64,000 bases of DNA from Clostridium acetireducens DSM 10703 (GCF_001758365.1 NZ_LZFO01000005.1:1-64000); one strand, 5' to 3'. Shown: positions 17,139 through 25,576, counted from the stretch's first letter. A program made the numbers and translations. Notes: generated by a model not told the origin, from the letters alone.

Positions 17139-17573
17139 ATGAATAATGAAAATAAAGATAATAAAAAATTAAAAGATGAATTAATAGCTTATGTAGATGA
17201 AATATTTAAAGATGAAGATTTTTGGCTTAATAAAGATAATAAGCTTGGAAAAAAGGGAAAGGAATTAAAAGAAGGCGGAGGAGTAGGAAGTACTAATATT
17301 AGAGGATTAGCTAATACAGCTTTAAATGCAGATTCATATAAAGAATTTAAACTTTACATGCAATATAAAACAGCAAAATGTAATGGATGGGAAATGGAAT
17401 TTAAAAATAATGAAAAACTTGGAGATGTTATAGTATTCTATTTAGAGAAAATATATAGTAACGCTAATAAAGATGATAAAATAGCTCTAAAAAATATAAG
17501 TCAATTTTTTGGTTACTTTTATTGGAAAAAGAAAGTTATAGAATCGCTTAATGAGAAAAAGAAAAAAAAGTGA
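17139..17573 (+). CDS. Small helical subunit, Cas11/Csm2-like
   Basis: This 144-residue helical protein is rich in lysine, with a glycine-rich turn (EGGGVGSTN), an NISQFFGYFYWKKKV helix near the end and a lysine-only tail. Its size, all-helical character and place among the RAMP genes match the type III small subunit that lines the belly of the complex. Sequence identity to named Csm2 or Cmr5 families is not evident to me, so the call rests on context. GGAGGTG precedes the ATG. A 77-nt spacer with a fresh ribosome binding site separates it from the next gene. Confidence 0.6.
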   Translation: MNNENKDNKKLKDELIAYVDEIFKDEDFWLNKDNKLGKKGKELKEGGGVGSTNIRGLANTALNADSYKEFKLYMQYKTAKCNGWEMEFKNNEKLGDVIVFYLEKIYSNANKDDKIALKNISQFFGYFYWKKKVIESLNEKKKKK

Positions 17574-17650
17574 ATCAATTAATTTTTTTATAAGTATTAA
17601 AAATATATGTTAATTAATAAATTACAAAAGTAAATAAAAGGGGTGACATA

Positions 17651-18415
17651 ATGCTTTTAGAAAAGTTTAAAAATAAATATTTAATTAAAGGTACTCTTAT
17701 AGCATTATCTCCTATTCATATAGGAGCGGGAAATAAAGATTTCGATCCACTTCAAGTAGATAATACAGTAATAAGAGATGTATATGGAAATCCTTATATT
17801 CCTGGAAGTTCTTTAAAGGGAGTTTTAAGAAGTTTCATGGAAGCATTAATAAATAGTGGAATATACTCTAATTTTAAAACATGTATTATAATTGATAAAC
17901 CTTGTATATCTAATAAATATGTAAATGAATTAAAAGTAAAATATCCTAGAAATAACGAAGAAAGGGATAAAAAAATTGCTATAGATATATATAAAAAAAT
18001 GTGCGATGTGTGTAAAATATTTGGGTGTAATTTTTTTGCATCTAAGCTAAAAATATCTGATTGTACTTTAAAAGATGAAAAAGCATATATAGAAAAAAGA
18101 GATGGAGTAGTAATAGATAGAGATTCTGGGACATCTTTAAATGGTAGAAAATATGATTTTGAGCAAGTAGCTATGGGAACTAAATTTAATTTTAATATGG
18201 TAATAGATAATTTGGATGATGATCATGAGGAATTATTAAAAATAATAATAAAAGTTTTAGAAAATGGAGATTTACAAATAGGAGGAAAAACTTCAGTAGG
18301 TCTTGGAAAAATTAAACTTGAAGACATGGAGAGTTATAAAATTACTAAAGAAAATTTAAAAGAATATTTACTTTCAGGATTAAAAGATGAAATGAGGTGG
18401 AAAAATGTTCAGTAA
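17651..18415 (+). CDS. Cas7-type RAMP subunit (Csm3-like), second
   Basis: This 254-residue RAMP begins GTLIALSPIHIGAGNKD. It then has DPLQVDNTVIRD, containing an Asp at the position used by Csm3 to cut target RNA, followed by IPGSSLKGVLRSFME. A CDVCKIFG zinc-type motif, a basic GVVIDRDSGT turn and the terminal GGKTSVGLGKIKL complete the fold. Of the four Cas7-like proteins here it looks most like a canonical Csm3 and is a probable target-RNA nuclease. The last 11 nt overlap the next gene. Confidence 0.85.
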   Translation: MLLEKFKNKYLIKGTLIALSPIHIGAGNKDFDPLQVDNTVIRDVYGNPYIPGSSLKGVLRSFMEALINSGIYSNFKTCIIIDKPCISNKYVNELKVKYPRNNEERDKKIAIDIYKKMCDVCKIFGCNFFASKLKISDCTLKDEKAYIEKRDGVVIDRDSGTSLNGRKYDFEQVAMGTKFNFNMVIDNLDDDHEELLKIIIKVLENGDLQIGGKTSVGLGKIKLEDMESYKITKENLKEYLLSGLKDEMRWKNVQ

Positions 18416-19229
18416 TTTAATTAATGAAGCACAAATTGAATGTATATTAGAAACTAGAAGTCCTCTTTTCATAAAGTCAGGAGAAGAAGATCCATTAAAT
18501 CCAACAGCAGCAGATGATTCATATATTGCCTTTTATAAAGAAGGAAAGATGATTCCAGTAATTCCAGGCACAGGATTAAAGGGAGTTTTTAGAAGTAGAG
18601 CAGAAGTATTTCTTAAAAAATATGGTATATGTAATATTTTTTCATACAATAATAGTTGTGGTAAAAAAATTGCTGATAAACAAAAAAAGAATAAAAATAT
18701 TACAGGTATAGATAAATATGATTTAAGTTGTGCTGTTTGCAAACTTTTTGGTTCACAAGGATTGAAAAGCAGAATAAGTTTTGAAGATTTCTATCCTATA
18801 GAAAATCCTGTAATTGGAAAAAGAAAAGGTGTAGCCATAGATAGGATTTCAGGAGCGGCAAGGAAGGGAGCTTTTTATGATTTTGAATATGTAGAGTATG
18901 GTAAATTTAAAGGTAAAATAAAAATTAAAAACTTTTTTCCATGGAATTTAAAATTAATATTATTAATATTAGAAGATATTAATGAAGGATTTGTCACCTT
19001 AGGAGGAGTTACTTCAAAAGGATTTGGACAAATGGAAGTTAAAGATATAAATATGAAAATAAGATATTATGATAAATCTAAAAATAATGGAAAATATGAA
19101 GATAAAGGATTTTATATTGAAAGAAAAATAGATGAAAAAGAAGTTAAAAATATATTTTCTAAAATAAAAATAGATGAAACAGAGGTTAAAACTCAAGGAA
19201 GTGATTTAAAAAATGGAAAAGTACTTTAA
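18405..19229 (+). CDS. Cas7-type RAMP subunit (Csm3-like), third
   Basis: This 274-residue RAMP has the order LETRSPLFIKSGEED, TAADDSYIAF (Asp present in the catalytic loop), IPGTGLKGVFRSRAEV, CAVCKLFG, KGVAIDRISG and GGVTSKGFGQMEV. It shares the same blueprint as its neighbours and probably arose by duplication. The C-terminal 50 residues are lysine-rich and not part of the core fold. It overlaps both flanking genes (11 and 17 nt), so the RAMP genes are translationally coupled. Confidence 0.85.
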   Translation: MFSNLINEAQIECILETRSPLFIKSGEEDPLNPTAADDSYIAFYKEGKMIPVIPGTGLKGVFRSRAEVFLKKYGICNIFSYNNSCGKKIADKQKKNKNITGIDKYDLSCAVCKLFGSQGLKSRISFEDFYPIENPVIGKRKGVAIDRISGAARKGAFYDFEYVEYGKFKGKIKIKNFFPWNLKLILLILEDINEGFVTLGGVTSKGFGQMEVKDINMKIRYYDKSKNNGKYEDKGFYIERKIDEKEVKNIFSKIKIDETEVKTQGSDLKNGKVL

Positions 19230-20052
19230 ATTTATTCCTTTTATAAATTGTGAAAGTTATGAAATAGAGGGGAATAATTCAGGGAAAATAAATATAACTG
19301 TAAAAACTTTAACACCAGTTCATATATCTTCAGGAGCTTATGATACTAAAGATAATAAAACTATATATTCAAGTTTTATTAGAAATAATGGTGAATTAAT
19401 AATTCCTGGTACAAGCTTTAAAGGATGTATAAGAAATATAGCTGAAGCCTTATCTCGTAGTTGCATGACTAAATCTAAAAATATATACGAAAATAAGATA
19501 CCAGTTTCAAAAAGAGAACCTAAATATAGTAGATGCATTATATGTAATATGTTTGGAGCTATGGGATATAAAAGCAGAATACAATTTAGTGATTTAAAAC
19601 TTAGTAAATCCACTTCAAAAAATAAAACAGAAATAATAAAACTACCTAAATCTTTTACTCCTAATCCTAATTCAAAGGATTATTTAAATGATGACGGAAA
19701 ATATAAAGGTTATAAATTTTATATGCATGGTATAAATGGAGTGCAACTAAAAGGGGATATTCCTTATGAATTTGTTCCAAAAGGAACAGAGTTTCAAGGA
19801 CAAATAATATTTAAAGAATTAACAGATGAACAAGTTCAACTTTTATGTTTTTCTTTAGGTATTACTGGAGATATACATCCTAAAATAGGCTTTGGAAAGT
19901 CTTATCTATATGGAAGTATAGAAGTTACTGCTGAAAGTCATTGGGTGAAAAAAGGAAATGATTATAAAAATATAGATGACAAAGATATAAAAACAAATAT
20001 AGATAAAATAATAGAAGTATTGAACTTTGAAAATGCTGTAAAAAATATTTAA
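19213..20052 (+). CDS. Cas7-type RAMP subunit (Csm3-like), fourth
   Basis: This 279-residue RAMP shows TLTPVHISSGAYD, IPGTSFKGCIRNIAEAL, CIICNMFG, and a terminal glycine loop that departs from the rest (GDIHPKIGFGKSYLYG). The catalytic-loop Asp of Csm3 is replaced (KTIYSSFIR), suggesting a structural or terminal subunit, perhaps a Csm5/Cas7-end equivalent. It overlaps the previous gene by 17 nt, and 26 nt separate it from the next. Confidence 0.82.
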   Translation: MEKYFKFIPFINCESYEIEGNNSGKINITVKTLTPVHISSGAYDTKDNKTIYSSFIRNNGELIIPGTSFKGCIRNIAEALSRSCMTKSKNIYENKIPVSKREPKYSRCIICNMFGAMGYKSRIQFSDLKLSKSTSKNKTEIIKLPKSFTPNPNSKDYLNDDGKYKGYKFYMHGINGVQLKGDIPYEFVPKGTEFQGQIIFKELTDEQVQLLCFSLGITGDIHPKIGFGKSYLYGSIEVTAESHWVKKGNDYKNIDDKDIKTNIDKIIEVLNFENAVKNI

Positions 20053-20078
20053 CTATGCTTATTAAGTGAGGTGATAAC

Positions 20079-20615
20079 TTGAAAAAATCTAAAAAAGAAT
20101 TATTTGAAGTCATTGAAACTGTTGCTGAAGAATTAAAAGGAAAAGGGTCTTCAGAATATATAAGTTTTATTCACAATATGTTAGAAGTTTCAAATAAAAA
20201 GAATACTGATGAAAATAAAGTATTAAATAATTTTTATGAAATTCTTTATAATATTAAAAATTCTAATATTGAAGTATTAGGTGGAGGAAAAGCACTTAAA
20301 GAAAATTATAACTATTTTATAGATGATTTTTTGGAAATAAAAAAGAACAATAATTCTTATTACATGAATAATAAAACTTTAAATGATTTATCAGTTGAAG
20401 AATTGGAATTTGTTATAGCATGGGTTAGAAGGTTTGGAAAGTTATTAGATAGTAATAATAAGAAACCTGCTAAATCAACTAATAAAGGGAAATCAAAAAA
20501 ACCAGGAAAAAACTCCAATAAGAAAACAAAAAATCATGAGAATGTATATTCAGAAGGAAATAGTGGATTTAATATTATGGCAGATTCTTTTGCCAAAGCA
20601 GGTTTTAAAAAATAA
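20079..20615 (+). CDS. Unknown lysine-tailed protein ending the type III operon
   Basis: This 178-residue protein has a helical N-terminal domain of about 120 residues (SSEYISFIHNML, LSVEELEFVIAWVRRFGKLL). A disordered lysine/asparagine/serine-rich stretch follows (roughly 125-150, KPAKSTNKGKSKKPGKNSN), and a short C-terminal segment ends MADSFAKAGFKK. I do not recognise the family. The VIAWVRRFGKLL helix loosely recalls small type III subunits, and the basic tail would suit nucleic-acid binding. A TTG start follows GAGGTGATAAC. It is the last gene before the terminator, inside the same operon as the RAMPs. Confidence 0.6.
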   Translation: MKKSKKELFEVIETVAEELKGKGSSEYISFIHNMLEVSNKKNTDENKVLNNFYEILYNIKNSNIEVLGGGKALKENYNYFIDDFLEIKKNNNSYYMNNKTLNDLSVEELEFVIAWVRRFGKLLDSNNKKPAKSTNKGKSKKPGKNSNKKTKNHENVYSEGNSGFNIMADSFAKAGFKK

Positions 20616-20686
20616 AAAATATATATAGTATTTACAAAAATCAAAATTATTTAAAACTCTTAACTTTTTCTTATAAACTATTAACT

Positions 20687-20714
20687 AAAAAAGATTGCAT
20701 GGCAATCTTTTTTT
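20687..20714 (+). terminator. Terminator of effector operon
   Basis: AAAGATTGC pairs with GCAATCTTT around ATG, followed by seven or more T. It closes the 10.5-kb operon that starts at 10087. Confidence 0.9.
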
Positions 20715-20717
20715 ATT

Positions 20718-20753
20718 TTGCGAAATAAAACGGTTCTTTAAACATATTAATAT
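20718..20753 (+). promoter_or_regulatory. Regulon promoter 3 (TTGCGA-24-TAATAT)
   Basis: TTGCGAAATAAAACGG starts at 20718 and TAATAT is at 20748-20753, 24 nt after TTGCGA. It drives the NERD-helicase gene. Confidence 0.75.
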
Positions 20754-20784
20754 ATAATTAAAATTCCATAAAAGGAGGAAAACT

Positions 20785-22614
20785 ATGGCTTTAATTTATC
20801 CTAAATTTGATTTGATTTATTCATCAAATCAAACTCCTACTGCAGGCGAAATATGTTTATTGAACTTTTTATATAAAAATTTAGATGATAGTTATGAAAT
20901 ATATTATCAACCATTAATAAATGGAGATAATCCAGATATAATACTAATGAGAAAAAACAGTGGTATTTTAATAATAGAAGTAAAGGATTGGAATTTGAAT
21001 AGTTATACATTAGATGAACAAGGAAACTTTATTGTAAATAAAGAATGTTGCATTGTAAAATCTCCTTTTAAACAAGTAAATGAGTATAAAAACAAAATAT
21101 ATTCTCTTCATAGTGTAGAACTTTTAAATAAATTAATAGAAGATAAAAGAGCCTATGGTATTGTTAAATGTGCAGTTTATTTTCACAATGAAACAGAAAA
21201 GCATTTACGCAGTTTTTTAGGGGAAAAGGCAAATAAGATTTATAAAAATAATGGAATATTAACAAGAGATAAATTAAATCGAGAAAATTTATATTCTTTA
21301 TTGAATAGATTTTATTTAACTAAAAGAAGTTATCTTTTTACTGAAAAAATATATAAAGATATAAAAAGATATTTGTTGCCACCTATGCATAAATATGAAG
21401 ATGGAAAACACATTAATTATACTGCTAGACAAAAGCAGCTTATAAAAAGCAATGTTTCAAATCAAAAAATAAAGGGAGTAGCAGGTTCGGGGAAAACTCT
21501 TATATTAGCAAGGAGAGCAGTAGAAGCATATAAAAGGACAAAAGGTAAAGTTCTCATTTTAACTTTTAATATTACTTTGAGAAATTATATTCACGATAGG
21601 TTAAGTGAAGTTAGAGAAGATTTTTCTTGGGGAAATTTTGTTATAGACAATTATCATAATTTTATTAGAACTGTACTTAATAATGTAGGTGTGCCTATTA
21701 ATATCCCTAGAATTTCAAACAAAAAAGAACTAAATAAATATTTAGAAGAAAAGTATTTTTCAAACATAGGTTTATTTAAGGAAAGTAAAGATAGTATTGG
21801 AAGATATAGTGCTATTTTTATAGATGAAGTACAAGACTATAAGAAAGTCTGGTTAGATATAATTAAAGAATATTTTTTAAATGATAATGGGGAATATGTT
21901 TTGTTTGGTGATGAAAAACAAAATATATATGAAAGAGACTTGGAGGAAGATAAAAAACCTAAAACCAATATACCAGGTCGTTGGAAAAGTTTAAATGAAT
22001 CTTTTAGACTTAAGACTAATATAGCTACACTAGCTATGGAATTTCAAAAAAATTATTTCAAAGGTAAATATTACATTGATGATATGAAAAAAGTATCCAT
22101 TCAAACTACTTTAGGAGATATATGTCACAATATAGAATATATGTACTTAGAAAATGAAGATAAAGAAAACTTAGAAAAAATGGTTAATCAATGTTATAGT
22201 ATTTTCCAAGAATACTCTATACATCCTAACGATATATGCTTTACTTGTGGAAAAATAGAACTTCTACGAGAAGTAGACTATATTATAAGAAATACTAAGA
22301 AAGAAGAAACAGAAACTATATTTGAGTCTAAAGAAGAATATGAAAAGTTAGAAAGTGAAAAGCGAAAGAATCTCTTAGATAAAATAAGAAGAAGCAGAAA
22401 GTATAATTTTTGGATGAATAGAGGTACAGTTAAATTATGTACTATACACAGTTTTAAAGGATGGGAAGTTAAAACATTAGTGCTTATTATTGATTCAGAT
22501 ACTAATTTAAGAGATGAATTAATTTATACAGGAATTACTAGAGCTATGGATTATCTTTTAATAGTAAACATGGGAAATGAAAAGTATCATAATTTTTTTA
22601 CAAGTAAAGTTTAG
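20785..22614 (+). CDS. NERD nuclease-SF1 helicase fusion
   Basis: The N-terminal NERD domain keeps the nuclease residues Asp51 and Glu65-Val-Lys67 (NPDIILM, IIEVKDW). An UvrD/Rep-type SF1 helicase follows, with Walker A GVAGSGKT at 231-238, Walker B IFIDEVQD near 347, a GDEKQNIYER motif III, CTIHSFKGWEV and LIYTGITRA (motifs V and VI). It is 609 residues, and both domains look complete. The enzyme would unwind and nick DNA. Sharing the regulon promoter with the adaptation genes suggests a role in supplying or processing DNA ends. GGAGG precedes ATG 20785. Confidence 0.85.
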   Translation: MALIYPKFDLIYSSNQTPTAGEICLLNFLYKNLDDSYEIYYQPLINGDNPDIILMRKNSGILIIEVKDWNLNSYTLDEQGNFIVNKECCIVKSPFKQVNEYKNKIYSLHSVELLNKLIEDKRAYGIVKCAVYFHNETEKHLRSFLGEKANKIYKNNGILTRDKLNRENLYSLLNRFYLTKRSYLFTEKIYKDIKRYLLPPMHKYEDGKHINYTARQKQLIKSNVSNQKIKGVAGSGKTLILARRAVEAYKRTKGKVLILTFNITLRNYIHDRLSEVREDFSWGNFVIDNYHNFIRTVLNNVGVPINIPRISNKKELNKYLEEKYFSNIGLFKESKDSIGRYSAIFIDEVQDYKKVWLDIIKEYFLNDNGEYVLFGDEKQNIYERDLEEDKKPKTNIPGRWKSLNESFRLKTNIATLAMEFQKNYFKGKYYIDDMKKVSIQTTLGDICHNIEYMYLENEDKENLEKMVNQCYSIFQEYSIHPNDICFTCGKIELLREVDYIIRNTKKEETETIFESKEEYEKLESEKRKNLLDKIRRSRKYNFWMNRGTVKLCTIHSFKGWEVKTLVLIIDSDTNLRDELIYTGITRAMDYLLIVNMGNEKYHNFFTSKV

Positions 22615-22647
22615 AATATATAATTTTATGATCAACTATTTTAATAT

Positions 22648-22688
22648 AAAAAGACTATTGATAATTACACTTTATCAATAGTCTTTTT
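22648..22688 (+). terminator. Terminator after NERD-helicase
   Basis: AAAAAGACTATTGATAA pairs with TTATCAATAGTCTTTTT over 17 bp. Confidence 0.92.
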
Positions 22689-22773
22689 ACAAATTTTAAA
22701 ATTGTGCTACAAATTTAAATTATATGTTATAATATTTTGTAATACTAAAAGTATTTTCATTAAGGGGGATTAA

Positions 22774-23958
22774 ATGGCAAATAAATCTACTGATGAGAAA
22801 GTTACATATTTTAAAAATAGGATATTAAGCTTTATATTAAATCATCCAGGAGAATATGGAGCAAAAGATATTGGAGATATATTTGGCTTTACTAAAAGAA
22901 GGATACAAGATTATGTAAAATATTATAATTCTATTGGCTTTTATATAAGATCTAAAAAAGGAAAATACAATGTATTAAAGTTACCATATAATTACAAAAC
23001 TATTAAAGATTCATTAAATATTACATCTATAAAAAAAGCAATTTTATATGAAAACTTAAAAGAATTCAATAAAGAAAAAATAAATAAAAGCAATTTTATA
23101 AATTATGTAATTCAAAATAAAATTTGTGATGTTGAAACTGAAAAGTATGCTAATAAATTACTTTATTCTTTAAAAAAAGATGGATATATAAATATGGAAA
23201 ACAATTATATATTTATAGATAAAAATCCACTAGATGTATTAAATAAAGATGAAATTTTAAGTTTATTAATTTATATAAATGTTATGAAAAATATATATCC
23301 TAGAAGAGTAGAACTTCATAGCATTTTTTTAAAATTATTAGTGAAATTTGAAAAACTAGGAGGTGAATTTAATAATAATATTATTATTTATCCTCACAAA
23401 CATAACATAAGTGCTTTTGATGAAAGAATACTACAAACCATAGATAAAGCTATATATGAAAAAAGAAAAATAAATTTTATTTATAAAACATATAAAAGCT
23501 ATGAAACTATTGAAGAAATTCCATTAGGATTAGTTTATAATCATTGGAAGGATTTATGGTACATGCTTTGTAGTAATGATAGACTTTATAGGTTAGATAG
23601 AATAGTTTATATAGAAATAGGGGATAAACTTAAATACTTACCTGATTTCAACAAGGATTTATTAAGTAAAAGTTTTGGAGCATCTATGGAAAAGGTTACT
23701 TCTGTAGAGATACATTTTGATAAGGAGGATTTTATTTTTAGAAAGTTAAAAGTGTACTCATCTATAAGGAAAACTGCTTCAATAGAAGAAAAAAGTGATA
23801 AATATATTTTAAGAGATGAAGTTTGTGGAGTTCGAGAAATAGAAAAATGGGTAAGAAGTTTTGGAAAAAGTGCAAAGTGTATTAAACCTTTAAAATTAAA
23901 AGATAGAATTTCAAAAGACATAGAACTTTTAAAGGAAAGGTATGGAATTAATGAATAG
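22774..23958 (+). CDS. WYL-domain transcription regulator A
   Basis: This 394-residue regulator has an N-terminal winged helix (AKDIGDIFGFTKRRIQDYV, about residues 28-46). The WYL domain lies around residues 228-295 (INFIYKTYKSYETIEEIPLGLVY, read in part, then NDRLYRLDRIVYIEI), and a C-terminal WCX-type extension ends VREIEKWVRSFGKSAKCIKP. WYL proteins sense ligands, often nucleic acids or nucleotides, and control defence and DNA-damage genes. It has its own promoter with a TATAAT box, and lacks the TTGCGA element. It overlaps the next WYL gene by 17 nt, so the two are probably co-translated partners. Confidence 0.85.
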   Translation: MANKSTDEKVTYFKNRILSFILNHPGEYGAKDIGDIFGFTKRRIQDYVKYYNSIGFYIRSKKGKYNVLKLPYNYKTIKDSLNITSIKKAILYENLKEFNKEKINKSNFINYVIQNKICDVETEKYANKLLYSLKKDGYINMENNYIFIDKNPLDVLNKDEILSLLIYINVMKNIYPRRVELHSIFLKLLVKFEKLGGEFNNNIIIYPHKHNISAFDERILQTIDKAIYEKRKINFIYKTYKSYETIEEIPLGLVYNHWKDLWYMLCSNDRLYRLDRIVYIEIGDKLKYLPDFNKDLLSKSFGASMEKVTSVEIHFDKEDFIFRKLKVYSSIRKTASIEEKSDKYILRDEVCGVREIEKWVRSFGKSAKCIKPLKLKDRISKDIELLKERYGINE

Positions 23959-24940
23959 TTTAAATAATTTGTATAGAGTTATTAACTTTATTGGCAAGGA
24001 TGATGAATCTAAAACTTTTAAAGAGATATGTGAAAATTTAAGTATATCTAAAGAAGATTTATTTGATATTTTGGACAAACTTTTGCAATATAAAGATTTT
24101 AATAAGGTAGATATTTTAATAACGGACAGGGAAAATACTAAAAGGGAAATATTTGATGTTGAAGATATGAAAGAAAATACAGAGAATTTAGATTTTATGG
24201 TTTTCTGTACTTCAGAATACTTAGATAAAATAAATGTACTTAATAATACAGAAATATGGGTATTATATGATTTTTTAAAAACCTGTAATAATAGTTTTAT
24301 TGAAAATGCTGCTAGTAAAATTATTAAATTTTATGAAAACAGTAAATATGAAGATTTCTATAAAATCATTAAAAATAGAAGAGTAATTAAACAATATTTA
24401 GATATATTTGAGTTAGATGAAAAAATATTGTTAGACCTTTATAAAGCTATTAACCATAACCAGTGTATAAAAATAAATTTAAATAATGGTAGCATAATTT
24501 ATGATGTATCCCCCATAAAAGTATTTTTTGATGATGATACTAATAATTGGTATTTACATTATGGTAAAAGAAAAAGAGATTATTTAATTAAAATTAATAA
24601 AGTAAAATCAATACAAAAGTGTCCTAATTCCTATAAAAAAATAAGTAAGAATAATTATACTTGGGGGTTTTCTAAGCATACTACTATTGTAAAAGTAAGA
24701 ATATATAATGAGAAAAATGCTATAGAAATAGCTCATAGATACCTTTTGAAAAAGGATATATTAAAGATTGATAGATTTAATAATTACTTAGAATATACAA
24801 TAAAAATAGGAGATGAAAATCTTTTTTTAAGATGGGCAAGAAGCCTTGGTGCTCAGTTAGTTATTTTAAAGCCAGATTTTCTTAGAAAAAGAATTATAGA
24901 AGATATATTAAAATGGGAAAAATTAAATAGCGAATTATAA
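23942..24940 (+). CDS. WYL-domain transcription regulator B
   Basis: This 332-residue companion starts with a helix-turn-helix-like segment (TFKEICENLSISKEDLFDILDKLL). It contains a more diverged WYL domain (INLNNGSIIYDVSPIKVFF, NNWYLHYGKRKRDYLIKINKV) and the C-terminal FLRWARSLGAQLVILKP extension. Two adjacent overlapping WYL genes recall the actinobacterial PafB-PafC heterodimer, which activates promoters lacking a good -35 box. Regulon promoter 4 begins only 3 nt after its stop codon. Partnership and target are inferred from layout. Confidence 0.8.
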   Translation: MELMNSLNNLYRVINFIGKDDESKTFKEICENLSISKEDLFDILDKLLQYKDFNKVDILITDRENTKREIFDVEDMKENTENLDFMVFCTSEYLDKINVLNNTEIWVLYDFLKTCNNSFIENAASKIIKFYENSKYEDFYKIIKNRRVIKQYLDIFELDEKILLDLYKAINHNQCIKINLNNGSIIYDVSPIKVFFDDDTNNWYLHYGKRKRDYLIKINKVKSIQKCPNSYKKISKNNYTWGFSKHTTIVKVRIYNEKNAIEIAHRYLLKKDILKIDRFNNYLEYTIKIGDENLFLRWARSLGAQLVILKPDFLRKRIIEDILKWEKLNSEL

Positions 24941-24942
24941 CT

Positions 24943-24978
24943 TTGCGAAATAAAATGTATCTCCTTTTGTAGTATATT
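24943..24978 (+). promoter_or_regulatory. Regulon promoter 4 (TTGCGA-24-TATATT)
   Basis: TTGCGAAATAAAATGT starts at 24943 and TATATT lies at 24973-24978, 24 nt after TTGCGA. It drives the 51-residue micro-protein and csx20. Confidence 0.75.
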
Positions 24979-25017
24979 GAATATGTTGAATATATTTATA
25001 ACTAAGGGAGAGATTTA

Positions 25018-25173
25018 ATGATTAAATTAAAAAGAGGACCTATTGTTTATTGTATCAATGATAAAAAATTACCTAAAAGAGTTATAGATGGATTACTAAA
25101 GGAATTTAAAAAACTAGGAAAAATCAAATATGAAAATGTAAGGAAATATAATATATTAATTCAGTATATATAA
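25018..25173 (+). CDS. 51-residue basic micro-protein
   Basis: The frame encodes a small lysine-rich protein beginning MIKLKRGPIVYCIND and containing RVIDGLLKEFKKLGK. It starts at an ATG behind AAGGGAGAG, 40 nt after the regulon -10 box and 17 nt before csx20. No family is recognised. The pattern of a strand, an amphipathic helix and a final strand would suit a small nucleic-acid-binding or partner protein. Its conserved regulon promoter and good ribosome binding site argue that it is real. Confidence 0.6.
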   Translation: MIKLKRGPIVYCINDKKLPKRVIDGLLKEFKKLGKIKYENVRKYNILIQYI

Positions 25174-25189
25174 TATAGAAGGTGTTTTA

Positions 25190-25576
25190 ATGAAAAATAT
25201 GTTTTTATTATTTTCTCATACTCTTACAGAAGAACAAGTAAAAGATGCAAAAGAAAATTTTGGAATAAAAGAATTTATATATTTACCTAAAGAGCTTCAA
25301 AAAATGTGGTCAAATGTGCCAATTGAAGAATATTCATATAACTACGAAAAGCCTTTTATAAATTTTTTAGAAAATAATGCTACTGAAGAAGATTTAGTAC
25401 TTATAGAAGGGGAATATGGTATTACTTTTAAAATAGTAAATTGGTGTTTAAATAATAATTTAAAAGCTGTATATTCCTGCACTAAAAGGGAATTTAGAAG
25501 CAACTGTTTAAGTGATGGCAAAATTCAGAATGTGCATTTTTTTAAACATATTAGATTTAAAGTGTATGAATTTTAA
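25190..25576 (+). CDS. csx20: Csx20-type CRISPR accessory protein
   Basis: The 128-residue product begins MKNMFLLFSHTLTEEQVKDA and continues IYLPKELQKMWSNVP, which I recognise as the Csx20 family. These proteins occur with type III systems, and have been proposed to bind or degrade cyclic oligoadenylate as ring nucleases. That fits a brake on the two CARF effectors. The frame ends at TAA 25574-25576, but the same frame stays open for another 47 codons to 25720, so the protein may be truncated by a nonsense change. Confidence 0.75.
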   Translation: MKNMFLLFSHTLTEEQVKDAKENFGIKEFIYLPKELQKMWSNVPIEEYSYNYEKPFINFLENNATEEDLVLIEGEYGITFKIVNWCLNNNLKAVYSCTKREFRSNCLSDGKIQNVHFFKHIRFKVYEF

